Origin: Bacteroidota bacterium
GTDB lineage: Bacteria > Bacteroidota > Bacteroidia > B-17B0 > Aurantibacillaceae
DNA length: 50,746 nt
Direction: 5' to 3'
NCBI GenBank assembly: GCA_016194985.1
Contig: JACQAK010000028.1
Span: forward strand, 1 to 50,746
The position numbers and the translations under genes are program-made. Positions 7,375 to 16,624 of the stretch are shown here, piece by piece. Below the pieces are notes generated by a model. The model searched no databases, had not been told where the DNA came from, and was given only the letters and a program-made list of their open reading frames with translations. The stretch's first letter is position 1. Each line of letters starts with the position of its first letter.

Positions 7375-8145
7375 ATGTCATCAAACCGATTCATAAAATT
7401 TTGGCCTGTTACAATTACTTTTTTAATTGGCTTAGTTACCTTCTTTATTTTTCAATCCTCTCTCCATTTAAGCTTTTGGTATTTAATTATCTGGATTAAA
7501 CTATTCGCTATCATTCAGTTTTGCGGAGCTTATTTCATCGGATTGAATTTTCATTTAAGTTCTGTTAATTCCTTGAATACTAATTCAAAAACAGTGTTGT
7601 TAACTTTCGATGATGGGCCAAATGCAAATACGGCAAAGGTTTTGGAAGTGCTTAAAAAATACCATGTGAAGGCTGTGTTTTTTGTGATTGGAAAAAATAT
7701 AGCCGGAAATGAACGCATCATGCAGCAGATAGTTGCAGAAGGGCATCAGATTGGCAACCATAGTTTCTCCCATCATAACTTTATTGATTTGTGGTCAACT
7801 AAAAAAGTAACCGAGGATCTGGCTTCCTGTCAAAAATTAATTGAATACTATCAACCGACGTCAAAATTATTCCGTCCGCCTTATGGTGTTACTAATCCTA
7901 ACATTGCCCGTGCAGTTAAAACTTTGGGTTTGCAACCCGTGGGCTGGAATGTTCGTAGCTACGATACTTCTATCAAAGATGTAGAGAAAATAAAACAACG
8001 CGTGTTATCTCAATTAAAACCGGGTGCGATTATTTTATTGCATGATCGTTTGGATTTTATGCCGGAACTATTGGAAACATTGATTCCGGCAGTTAAGGAG
8101 AAGGGGTATGGATTTACAGGACGCTTAGCTAACGCAGGAGTTTAA
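7375..8145 (+). CDS. Membrane-anchored polysaccharide deacetylase (NodB domain)
   Basis: 256 residues. Two hydrophobic segments (about 10-27 and 33-58) are followed by a NodB/CE4 catalytic domain. Its five motifs are visible: TFDDGP (77-82, catalytic base and metal Asp79/Asp80), HSFSH (His129 and His133, metal), RPPYG (167-171), GWNVRSYD (190-197) and LLHD (222-225). It would remove N- or O-acetyl groups from a glycan, or act on a related substrate outside the membrane. It is last in the ketosynthase locus, 48 nt after the previous gene. Deacetylase genes of this type also occur inside flexirubin-type clusters. Its 3' end overlaps the convergent PKD gene by 17 bp. Confidence 0.9.
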   Translation: MSSNRFIKFWPVTITFLIGLVTFFIFQSSLHLSFWYLIIWIKLFAIIQFCGAYFIGLNFHLSSVNSLNTNSKTVLLTFDDGPNANTAKVLEVLKKYHVKAVFFVIGKNIAGNERIMQQIVAEGHQIGNHSFSHHNFIDLWSTKKVTEDLASCQKLIEYYQPTSKLFRPPYGVTNPNIARAVKTLGLQPVGWNVRSYDTSIKDVEKIKQRVLSQLKPGAIILLHDRLDFMPELLETLIPAVKEKGYGFTGRLANAGV

Positions 8146-11100
8146 AGTAGCCGGTTTTATTAATTGGTGCCGAATCCGTATAGGTTTCTACTTCCGCCTG
8201 ATAAACATACGTTTCCATGTTTTGAGGAACACCTTTGTAATACCCATCCCATCCTGACGCTAAGTCTGTGGTTTCATAGATAAGTTCGCCCCAACGGTTA
8301 AAGACTTTAAAGTAGTTCAATTTTTTAATACCCCAGCCGGCTACATTAATCAAGTCGTTAATTCCATCACCGTTTGGAGTAAACGCAGTTGGAACATCTA
8401 CACTGCTTTTATTTTCAATGTACACAGTGTAGGTATTTACTCTTTCAAAACATCCGTGAGTATCTTTAACATTCACGGTATACACATATTCTACGGTTGG
8501 AGAGGCAACAGGTAACGGACAAGTAACACAGCTTAAATAATCTACCGGTGACCATGAATAGGTGAATCCTGCGCCTGCATATCCGGGTAGTACTGCTGTT
8601 TGGCCAATAACAATACTTGTATCCCACGAAATTGGTAAAGGGGGCTCTTGTATCGTAATAAGCAAGGTATTAGTTCCAACACAGCCATAACTATTATTGG
8701 CTGTGACAGAAAATAAGGTTGTAGTACTTAATGTAGCAATCGGACTGGCACTATTAGGATTACTTAATCCAAACGATGGAGACCATGTGTAAGTTACGCC
8801 ACCGCTCGCTGTTAACTGTGTTGGTTTATTTTGGCATGTATCTCTGCCATTTAAGCTTAAAAGAGGTACCGGAAAAATCAGCATACTTTTTCTGATAGTA
8901 TCCTTACATCCATGTATATTGTCGGCAATAGACAAAGATACCGTATAGTTTCCGGGAGCATTGTAAAGGTAAGATGGTGTATTGGAAGAACTGGTTCCTC
9001 CATCTCCAAAATCCCAATGATATGTGTTGGCATTTAAGGATTGATTTGTGAAAATGTCGGTTATGCCTATGCAATGGGCTGTATCGCTCAATAACTTAAT
9101 AGTTGAGGTTTCACTATTTCTGTTAAAGTCGGCAACTACCTGATAGATGTTAATTGGTTTCACAACCGAATATTTACAGGCGGAGTCTGCGCTGTAATAA
9201 GTAAGCGATACGTTAGTAGTTCCTCCGGGAGGATGATAGTTGTACGTATGAGATATAGGAGATTGAGCTGAAATGTTATAATCAGTACCGTCTCCAAAGT
9301 CCCAGCCCCAAACAAATACATTGGTGCTGTCTTTGATGGTATATTTAATGGCTTCACCTTTACAAATGGCTAATTTATCAATTATGAAATCGGCCGTGGC
9401 ACTATATACTTTTATATTTTGTTTAGTAGTATCACAGCAACCAAATGGAGTGCAATTGATCAGGGTAACGGTATAAACTCCGGCGGTTGTATAAGCTGTT
9501 CCTACAGTTTGATTACCAACAACAGGGCCGGAGCCTGTTCCAAAATTCCAGTTTCGTGTTTGTGGAACGTACGGATTAATGGAATTATCTGAAAACAATA
9601 CTGTTGACCCTGCACAGGCATTTTGTTTACCGGGATTATTTTGGTTGGTATAAGAAATAATAGCATTCGGGTAATTTTGTACCTGAATAGCGTAAGGTGT
9701 AGAACTTGCTTTACATCCTGCCGCATCCGCGGATACCAGCGTTACATTATAATTTCCGCCAACCAAGTATGGGTGAGTAACGTTCATGGCCGTTGTTACC
9801 TGAACAGGAGAACCATCTCCGTAATTCCAGGTGTATGTATTAACGCCGGCTGCGGTGGTAGACAATGATACTGTTTTTCCTGCACAGAGTTGAGAAGAAG
9901 AGGGGATAATGTTTGGAGCATAAGGTGCATTCATGGTTACAGGAAAATACTTGCTATCAACACATCCATTGATATTGGTAACTGTTAATGTGATCGTGTA
10001 TACAGTAAATGGAGGATTGGCAGAGGTGTAGGTGTGAGAGGCAACGGCACTGTTAACAGAGGGGCTTCCATCTCCGAAATTCCAATTATAATTTGTAATG
10101 GTCGTATTAGAAGTAGCACTTTGCGTACCTGTTAAACTAAAGGAAGGAACACAGCCAATCGTATTTGTTAAACTGGCGTTTGCATTCACATAGCTCACAA
10201 GAATAGTCGTTCTGCTTGTATCCCTGCATCCGTTCACATCTTTTACAACCAGAGCAATACTTTGTGTCCCCGCCGGCAAGGCATAGCTCGTTGAGGAATT
10301 ATCTGTAATTACCGGTGGCAGATTACCAAACAGCCAAATGTAGCCTACTCCGCAAACACCATCCACATCCTGGCTTGAAGCGGCACTGTAAGATGTAGGA
10401 ACACCCGCACAGGTAATAGCCTGACTTGTGATAACGGATTTAATATTTCTTACTTTTACTTTTAATGTATCGTAATTAGGTAAACAGCCTGTTGCAGAAT
10501 TCTCACCCTTTAAAATAACGTTATAATCTCCGGTAGTGGCATAGGTGTGATAAATTGTATGCGAACCTGATGCATACACAGTATCCCGTTGACCATCACC
10601 GTACCTGATCTCGGCAAACGCAGCATCCTGAAGTAATAGATTGAACTTTACTTTAAACACGGAATCACATCGGGTAAAAAACCTGCCCGATACAATAGGA
10701 CCTTTTACTAAAACCCCTGTAGGTACAGTAGTGTCGTGTTTACATCCAAAGCTGTAGGCAGATAATGTGAGGGGGTGATTACCCGTATGTGTAAATTGCC
10801 AACTTGGATTTGCATCCGAAATGCAATGAGAGTAAAAACCAGCATCCGATGAAAGATGCCAATGGTTAACCGAGTCCGCTAATGGCGTTAAATTAGTTAT
10901 AGATACGGGTTCATATGGGCATACGACACTTGGTGAAAATGAAAAACTGGTGTGCGGAGGCATGGCGACATGTATGGGCCATTTAAAAGAAGTATCCCGG
11001 CAACCTAATGTATTTTGGATGGATAAGGTTACATAATAAACACCCGGTGTTGTAAATGTATGTGTTACTAAGGTATTGGTAGCACTTGAATTTACAGGGC

Positions 11101-12568
11101 TTCCATCACCAAAATTCCAGCTGTAATTAACAATAGGTTTAGTAGAATGGCTACTATCTGTAAATGTAACGGTTAAAGGATTACAGCCTCCAATAACATC
11201 AGAATAAAAAAAGGCAGTGGGCCTTTGAAGAGTATCCAGTGTTTTGGTAATCATATCTGTACAGCCTCCCGGGCTCATCACTATAAGCGTAGCAGATACC
11301 GGCTGAGGTTGAAAAATAGTAAAGGGGTTTAAACTACCTTGCGTAAAAGTATGTGTTGGAGAAGTTAATGTGGATGTGGCTGTGCTTCCTGAAAAGCTCC
11401 AGGTATAACTTGTTGCTCCGATGGAGGTATTGTTGTAGTTAACTACCAAAGGGGATGTACAACTAAATGGAGGGGCAGAGGTAAAATTAGCGGTAACTTT
11501 TTCCACATTAACCGTATAGGTTTTAACGGAAGAACAGGTGCCTAAAAAAGTAGTGGCCGTAATTGTAAATATACCTGTGCTTGTATACACGTGAGTCAGA
11601 TTATTTGGAGGAAATACTGCCTGCACAGGAGTTCCATCCCCAAAATTCCATTGCGTAACATTGGATGCAGAGGTATCTCTTACAGTGAAATTGGCATTAT
11701 AACAGGCAAAGTTCTTAACGGAGGCTTTTACTGCCGGATTAGAGACATTAACTGTTACTGTTCTGGTATCACTGCAGGAGTTGTTATCTGTACATGTAAG
11801 TGTTACAGGAAATGAGCCTGTAGTTGTAAATGTAATGGGGGGAGGATTGACTGCGTTTGATGTTGTACCATTTAAGTTCCAATTGTAAGTTAATGACGTG
11901 CTTCCGGTTGTACTATTGCTGGTGGAATTTGATCCACTGAAGGTTGCCGTAAAGGGGGCAACACAGGCACTCACAACCGTGGGACTGGTGGTAATAATAA
12001 CGGTAGGTTTAACAGATACTTTGATGAGACCTGTTTTTGTAATTGCGCTATCGCAACCGTGACCATCTTTATAAATAAGTGTTACGTTAAAAGTACCGGG
12101 GATAGTATAGGGATAATTTGGATTTTGAACATTACTTACACCGCCATCACCAAAGGACCACTGCCATTGAGGCGCCAATGATCCGCCTGAATTAATGGAC
12201 TGATCAGTAAAGGAAACGGTTAATGGGACGCAGCCTTTTGAAATATTTACCGAAAAGTTTGGGGTTGGTTTACCATATACCGTAATATTTAATGTTTTAG
12301 TGGTAGGGCTGCCGGATACCATGGCTGTGTAGGTTGTCACAAAATTTCCGGGACTACTGAATGTATGCGTTGGATTGTTTAAATTGGAAAATGTGCCGTC
12401 GCCAAATGCCCATTGAATATTAGATGCTCCGGACAAACCTGTATATTGAACGCCTACTAAAGGAGCACAGCCTACAGAAGGTGTTGCGGTAATGGATTGT
12501 GCATTTATCTTATAAGATATGCAGCTGCATAAAATAAATAAATAAATAAAATGTTTAAATTTATGCAT
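8129..12568 (-). CDS. Giant PKD-repeat surface protein with type B T9SS C-terminal domain
   Basis: 1479 residues. The signal peptide ends near KINAQ (about residue 23). About 14 PKD-type beta-sandwich repeats follow, each recognised by a W-x-FGDG core such as IQWAFGDG, YNWNFGDGSP and YHWDFGDGG; a few are degenerate. Two WSP-type Ig-like modules follow, then the gliding-motility-associated C-terminal domain from about residue 1390: PTAFTPNGDGINDLI, FNRWGELIYE, GWDGYYKG, ending GYFKLLR. That domain (TIGR04131 type) directs secretion by the T9SS. The protein should be exported and act as an adhesin or filament-like surface protein. A porP/sprF-like gene lies nearby, as expected for type B cargo. 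Cys residues are frequent, about one pair per repeat. Confidence 0.93.
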   Translation of the reverse strand: MHKFKHFIYLFILCSCISYKINAQSITATPSVGCAPLVGVQYTGLSGASNIQWAFGDGTFSNLNNPTHTFSSPGNFVTTYTAMVSGSPTTKTLNITVYGKPTPNFSVNISKGCVPLTVSFTDQSINSGGSLAPQWQWSFGDGGVSNVQNPNYPYTIPGTFNVTLIYKDGHGCDSAITKTGLIKVSVKPTVIITTSPTVVSACVAPFTATFSGSNSTSNSTTGSTSLTYNWNLNGTTSNAVNPPPITFTTTGSFPVTLTCTDNNSCSDTRTVTVNVSNPAVKASVKNFACYNANFTVRDTSASNVTQWNFGDGTPVQAVFPPNNLTHVYTSTGIFTITATTFLGTCSSVKTYTVNVEKVTANFTSAPPFSCTSPLVVNYNNTSIGATSYTWSFSGSTATSTLTSPTHTFTQGSLNPFTIFQPQPVSATLIVMSPGGCTDMITKTLDTLQRPTAFFYSDVIGGCNPLTVTFTDSSHSTKPIVNYSWNFGDGSPVNSSATNTLVTHTFTTPGVYYVTLSIQNTLGCRDTSFKWPIHVAMPPHTSFSFSPSVVCPYEPVSITNLTPLADSVNHWHLSSDAGFYSHCISDANPSWQFTHTGNHPLTLSAYSFGCKHDTTVPTGVLVKGPIVSGRFFTRCDSVFKVKFNLLLQDAAFAEIRYGDGQRDTVYASGSHTIYHTYATTGDYNVILKGENSATGCLPNYDTLKVKVRNIKSVITSQAITCAGVPTSYSAASSQDVDGVCGVGYIWLFGNLPPVITDNSSTSYALPAGTQSIALVVKDVNGCRDTSRTTILVSYVNANASLTNTIGCVPSFSLTGTQSATSNTTITNYNWNFGDGSPSVNSAVASHTYTSANPPFTVYTITLTVTNINGCVDSKYFPVTMNAPYAPNIIPSSSQLCAGKTVSLSTTAAGVNTYTWNYGDGSPVQVTTAMNVTHPYLVGGNYNVTLVSADAAGCKASSTPYAIQVQNYPNAIISYTNQNNPGKQNACAGSTVLFSDNSINPYVPQTRNWNFGTGSGPVVGNQTVGTAYTTAGVYTVTLINCTPFGCCDTTKQNIKVYSATADFIIDKLAICKGEAIKYTIKDSTNVFVWGWDFGDGTDYNISAQSPISHTYNYHPPGGTTNVSLTYYSADSACKYSVVKPINIYQVVADFNRNSETSTIKLLSDTAHCIGITDIFTNQSLNANTYHWDFGDGGTSSSNTPSYLYNAPGNYTVSLSIADNIHGCKDTIRKSMLIFPVPLLSLNGRDTCQNKPTQLTASGGVTYTWSPSFGLSNPNSASPIATLSTTTLFSVTANNSYGCVGTNTLLITIQEPPLPISWDTSIVIGQTAVLPGYAGAGFTYSWSPVDYLSCVTCPLPVASPTVEYVYTVNVKDTHGCFERVNTYTVYIENKSSVDVPTAFTPNGDGINDLINVAGWGIKKLNYFKVFNRWGELIYETTDLASGWDGYYKGVPQNMETYVYQAEVETYTDSAPINKTGYFKLLR

Positions 12569-12594
12569 TAGTCTTTTTTACTACATTTACTAAA

Positions 12595-12602
12595 CAAATA
12601 TA
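12595..12602 (-). promoter_or_regulatory. -7 box of the PKD-protein gene
   Basis: Minus strand TATATTTG, an exact TAnnTTTG match, 26 nt before the ATG. The 12 bases 12591-12602 (TAAACAAATATA on plus) recur unchanged before the PorP/SprF gene at 16466-16477. Confidence 0.5.
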
Positions 12603-12628
12603 AATTTATTTATTCTAATACACTAACA

Positions 12629-13447
12629 ATGCCTTTGAGGATACTAATAATTATTATTTTATTTCCTTTGTTTTTTCACGCTCAGGTAAATTCCGAATGT
12701 GGGAATAAAATGACGGCTTCTGAATTACAGGCTAATTATGCCAGAATCCAAAGTTTGCCTACCTTATTGCCACATGATACGTGTCTCAATCGGGAGCTTT
12801 CTCTGGTCTTTCATATTGTATTGGATAGTATGGGAAATCCGGGAGTTACCATAACTCAGATTGACACTTGTGTTGCAAAATTAAACAGGGTTTGGAAGCC
12901 AATTTGTATTTCGTTTAAAAAATGTAGCTTAAATTATGTGCCGGATTATAATTATAATCAATGGCGTAATATATATGATGAGCCTACGTTTTCGAGCAAT
13001 TATTATGTAGATAAAACGATAGATATTGTGTTGGTGGATACTATCCTTTTGCCTGCGGGTGCTGCGGGCTATGCAGATAAGATGGGGCATATCGTGTTGA
13101 GCAAAAGTTCTGTAACAAAAGTAGTTCCTATTCATGAAATGGGTCATTTATTTGGATTGCCTCACACATTTGAAACGGCTGCCGGAAATGAACTGGTGAA
13201 GCGAACCAATTGTTATTCTTCGGGGGATGGTTTTTGTGATACGGAAGCAGATCCTTATCCTAGTGGCAAAGTACCCGGAGCGCATTGCGATTTTCAACCG
13301 GGGCCTAAGGATGCAAATAATGATTACTATACGCCACCATTAGATAACTACATGACTTACTTTAAACCTTGTGTATGTAGATTTACTCAGGAGCAATACA
13401 ACTTTATGGCCTTAACATTTATCTTGTTCGGAACCCAGTTGCATTAA
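12629..13447 (+). CDS. Secreted M43-family zinc metalloprotease
   Basis: 272 residues with a signal peptide (MPLRILIIIILFPLFFHAQ). The extended zinc motif HEMGHLFGLPH (residues 169-179) has catalytic Glu170 and three His ligands, and a Met-turn lies at NYMTYF (Met242); together these define a metzincin of the pappalysin/M43 type. Conserved Cys pairs and the GDGFCDTEADP segment fit the family. No T9SS sorting tail is seen after the catalytic domain, so it may stay periplasmic. It is transcribed opposite to its neighbours, diverging from the PKD gene across 60 bp and overlapping the OmpA-like gene by 4 bp at its 3' end. A role in processing a T9SS cargo is possible but only inferred from position. 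Confidence 0.88.
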   Translation: MPLRILIIIILFPLFFHAQVNSECGNKMTASELQANYARIQSLPTLLPHDTCLNRELSLVFHIVLDSMGNPGVTITQIDTCVAKLNRVWKPICISFKKCSLNYVPDYNYNQWRNIYDEPTFSSNYYVDKTIDIVLVDTILLPAGAAGYADKMGHIVLSKSSVTKVVPIHEMGHLFGLPHTFETAAGNELVKRTNCYSSGDGFCDTEADPYPSGKVPGAHCDFQPGPKDANNDYYTPPLDNYMTYFKPCVCRFTQEQYNFMALTFILFGTQLH

Positions 13448-15477
13448 TCATCATCACCGTAATTGGTAATGGTGCCAATGATCTTAAATTCGGTTCTTCT
13501 GTTTTTAGCTCTTCCTTCCGGATTATCCGACCCGTCTTTATTTTTGTTAGGAGCTACAGGCATTGTTTCTCCATAACCTTTCGCTTTTAAACGCTCACTT
13601 TTAATACCCTTACTTACTAAATAATTAACTACACTTTCTGCACGTTTTTGAGATAGTTTCAAATTATACTCATCACTTCCCTTATTGTCAGTATGCGAGG
13701 ATATTTCAATAATAATATCGGGATTTAATTGCAGTATCTTTAATAAAGTTGTGTCTAATGCAACTGTTGAACTTTTTGATAAGTCCGATCGGTCAAACTC
13801 GTAATTGATATTCTCTAATGTGATGGCTTTATTGGAGGATTTAGCCAATAAAAAATTGGTTTCAATGGTTTTATCCTGAATTTCATTTTTTGTATTGATG
13901 ACACTTCCCGTGGAGGTATTTAAATAGCCTGTTTTTTTAGCAACGATTTTATATTCTTGTCCGGCTTCAATGCTTGTTTTGTAGTTGCCTTGTTTGTCGG
14001 TTACAACAGATTTCACAAGAATGGGTTCGTCATATTTTTTATCAATTAAATAAATATCCACTACGGCACTATCAATAGGCGCGGATTTATCGTCTTTAAT
14101 AGTTCCGCTGGCAAATAAATGAACATACGATGTTTGTTTATAGCTATAAATATCATCACAACAGGTCGTATTTTTCAAGGCCACTCCACCTTTACGGTTG
14201 GAAACTAAAAAGCCTTCTTCCCTGTTTTTAGAAATACTGTAATAGATATCATCTGCTCCTGAATTGATTGGCTCTCCCAGATTTTCGGCATTAGTCCATT
14301 TTTTATTATCACCTATTACTTTATAAATATCCAAACCTCCTAAACCGCCCCATCCCCCTGAGCTAAAATACAATGTTCGTGTATCGTTGTCAAAAAACGG
14401 AGTCATTTCATCTTTGGCAGTATTAATTTTTACACCGGCATTTTTTGGTGCTTTGTATAATTTTTTCTTTTTATCGTATACAAAATACCATATGTCTAAT
14501 CCACCTTTGCCTTTAGGTTTATTACTAACAAAATAAACAATTTCATTTCCTTTTACAGGGTCTATGCCAACGGCAGGTTGAGTACTGGTGTAATTAGGAT
14601 TATTGATTATTTTATTAAGCTTAACGGGTTCTGTCCACTCACCGTTTATTTTTTCAGTCATAAAAATAGCGCAAACTACAACTCCTTTCCAGTTGGGTTT
14701 ACAGGATGTGTAATACATTTTGTTTCCATCGGGGGTAAAGGTGGCGTTTCCTACATTTTCTCCGGGTTTGTTATAAGTTCCACTCATAAATTCGCCATCA
14801 AACACCCATTCATTATTTACCTTTTTTGCCGCATAGAACTTACGTGACGGAATATTAGCACTATCTTCCCCTTCAGTGACATATTCTTTTTTATCGGTTC
14901 TTAATGAGGCATATACAAAAGAGGTTTCATTAAGAGAAACAGGCGATAGCTCTACATGTGCTTTGTTGATAGTTGTATCTAAATGCTGAACAATGAATTT
15001 TTGAGATTGATTGATGATAGTCGTTACAGAATCACAAAAGATGACTTCTTTTTTAGCTTGCTTTTTTAGCTTGCTGTCAGAGCCTTTATATTCTTTTATA
15101 AACTTATTGTATTGTTCTTTTGCTTTAGGATATTTGGCGTATGTTTTACACATCTCTGCATAATAATATAAAGCTAAGGTGTTTTTTTCAGGGTCTGATG
15201 TATAAGCTTTTAAATACATTTTTTCAGCTCTTTCATAGTCTCTCACTGCTCTGTATGAATCGGCTAACTTGTATTGTATTTTACTATCGGAAGGTAATCG
15301 TTTTAAATAGGCTTCATAATAATCGATAGCAGAGCTGTTATCACCTTGTAATACGGCATTATTTCCCAGTTTCTTCAAGTCTTTTGTTGACATGCGTTGC
15401 AACCCAATACTATCAGTTTGGGCAAAGCTACATGCATAGCTAATCATAAATATGATGAAGAGTTTAATACCTGTCAC
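13444..15477 (-). CDS. PorE-like TPR/PD40/OmpA outer-membrane-associated protein
   Basis: 677 residues, GTG start. Domain order: signal peptide (ends CSFAQ, residue 20), TPR repeats (about 25-140), PD40-type beta-propeller blades (about 165-430, with TFTPDGNKMYYTS and TRTLYFSSGGWGGLGGLDIY), a carboxypeptidase-regulatory-like beta sandwich (about 455-540), and an OmpA peptidoglycan-binding domain (about 560-670, SSHTDNKGSDEYN and LSQKRAESVVNYL). This order is that of P. gingivalis PorE, a periplasmic T9SS component, but Bacteroidota carry many paralogues beside PorP/SprF genes. It likely anchors the neighbouring PorP-like protein and its cargo to peptidoglycan. Its start overlaps the upstream PorP/SprF gene by 14 bp. 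Confidence 0.9.
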   Translation of the reverse strand: MTGIKLFIIFMISYACSFAQTDSIGLQRMSTKDLKKLGNNAVLQGDNSSAIDYYEAYLKRLPSDSKIQYKLADSYRAVRDYERAEKMYLKAYTSDPEKNTLALYYYAEMCKTYAKYPKAKEQYNKFIKEYKGSDSKLKKQAKKEVIFCDSVTTIINQSQKFIVQHLDTTINKAHVELSPVSLNETSFVYASLRTDKKEYVTEGEDSANIPSRKFYAAKKVNNEWVFDGEFMSGTYNKPGENVGNATFTPDGNKMYYTSCKPNWKGVVVCAIFMTEKINGEWTEPVKLNKIINNPNYTSTQPAVGIDPVKGNEIVYFVSNKPKGKGGLDIWYFVYDKKKKLYKAPKNAGVKINTAKDEMTPFFDNDTRTLYFSSGGWGGLGGLDIYKVIGDNKKWTNAENLGEPINSGADDIYYSISKNREEGFLVSNRKGGVALKNTTCCDDIYSYKQTSYVHLFASGTIKDDKSAPIDSAVVDIYLIDKKYDEPILVKSVVTDKQGNYKTSIEAGQEYKIVAKKTGYLNTSTGSVINTKNEIQDKTIETNFLLAKSSNKAITLENINYEFDRSDLSKSSTVALDTTLLKILQLNPDIIIEISSHTDNKGSDEYNLKLSQKRAESVVNYLVSKGIKSERLKAKGYGETMPVAPNKNKDGSDNPEGRAKNRRTEFKIIGTITNYGDDD

Positions 15478-16465
15478 AAGGAATTTGTTTTTTTGAAATT
15501 CGTGAATTTTTTCCTGTATAAATCAAAGCAATTTCATATGCTCCTTTTGAAGAGGTTGCCGTTTTAAGAGGTGATACATTGATATCGTAGCTAAACCCAA
15601 TGGTGTAGTTACTATATTTCATGCCAACATTAACTATAGCTGCATCTGAAATACGTTGAACTCCTTTTCGCCACATAAAACCTCCAAAAACCTTATTCTC
15701 AAAAAAAGTGCTTTTGCTTAATGTATATTCAAGGTTAAGCCCAAAGATCCAGTCATTTGCTTTTGTTGTAACATTAACAACCGTGTTTGGTACAACGGCA
15801 ACTTTATCGGTAGCATAATATCGTAAGGAACCAAAATAAATTTGTCTCACCGGTAATTTATTTTTTTCGGCATAAAAAGATTCATTTGGTGTGGTTAAAT
15901 GAAAAAATGATCCGCCGATTTCGGGTTCAAATTTTTTAATGCGTTTGCTGATATTAAACCCTGCATTCAAATCAAAGTACGTAATTTTTTGTCTTACAAA
16001 TGATTCGTTATTGGGCAAAGAATTATCAAAGGCGCCTGAATTCCAGTTGAGCTGATTAGGGAATGTATGAGAATTAATATCCAGACTTTTTATAACAACA
16101 CCAGGTTGAATACCCAGACTCATTTTAAACCCTGCTATTTTTTTGTGGTAGGCACCGGATACAAAAACTTTTGTAATACCCAGATTTCCACCGGATTTAT
16201 CATTTACTAAAAAAATTCCGGCAGACACGTTTTGATTGAACGGATAAAAATTCATATCACCGCCAATAGAGTAGGTATTATATGCTCTTGATATTTCTTT
16301 CCACTGACTACGGTAGTTCCCCATGATCCGAAAATCGCCTTTATAATTTCCGGTATTGGCAGGATTCATGGTTAAAGGGGAAAGATTATACATTGAAAAA
16401 TGTATATCCTGAGCTTTGAAGGCAAGCGCAAAAAACAAACACAATAGAAGTAATTTTTCCTTCAT
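15464..16465 (-). CDS. PorP/SprF family outer-membrane protein
   Basis: 333 residues. Signal peptide MKEKLLLLCLFFALAFKAQ, then the family opening DIHFSMYNLSPLTMNPANTG and a beta-rich body (YRSQWKEIS, YHKKIAGFKMSLGIQPGV, GFSYDINVSPL). In Flavobacterium johnsoniae SprF is needed to secrete the type B cargo SprB, and cargo genes usually have a sprF-like neighbour. Here it heads an operon with the PorE-like gene, and the type B PKD protein lies just beyond. A TATATTTG box ends only 4 nt before the ATG. Ends with a basic tail (SRISKKQIPCDRY). Confidence 0.92.
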   Translation of the reverse strand: MKEKLLLLCLFFALAFKAQDIHFSMYNLSPLTMNPANTGNYKGDFRIMGNYRSQWKEISRAYNTYSIGGDMNFYPFNQNVSAGIFLVNDKSGGNLGITKVFVSGAYHKKIAGFKMSLGIQPGVVIKSLDINSHTFPNQLNWNSGAFDNSLPNNESFVRQKITYFDLNAGFNISKRIKKFEPEIGGSFFHLTTPNESFYAEKNKLPVRQIYFGSLRYYATDKVAVVPNTVVNVTTKANDWIFGLNLEYTLSKSTFFENKVFGGFMWRKGVQRISDAAIVNVGMKYSNYTIGFSYDINVSPLKTATSSKGAYEIALIYTGKNSRISKKQIPCDRY

Positions 16466-16498
16466 TAAACAAATATAATTATTTAAACTATTTGTTTA
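16466..16498 (-). promoter_or_regulatory. porP/sprF promoter with inverted repeat
   Basis: TAAACAAATA (16466-16475) and TATTTGTTTA (16489-16498) form a perfect 10-bp inverted repeat. On the minus strand the proximal arm contains the -7 box TATATTTG (16470-16477), which ends 4 nt before the ATG. A regulator or bidirectional promoter could use the dyad; only the sequence symmetry is observed. Confidence 0.45.
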
Positions 16499-16624
16499 GA
16501 AGGAAATAGCGTTAATTATAAAAATAAATGATTTTGAGAGGATATGTGTATTATTCTAGTGAAAAGATGCTATTAGTTACATTAATATAGTTTGTATAGT
16601 ATAAGAGCGCTGTATCTATCAGTT

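Noticed and set aside
9160-11815. Several 65-80 residue frames on both strands inside the PKD gene
   Set aside because: They follow from the repetitive composition of the PKD repeats; none has a promoter, start context or recognisable motif.
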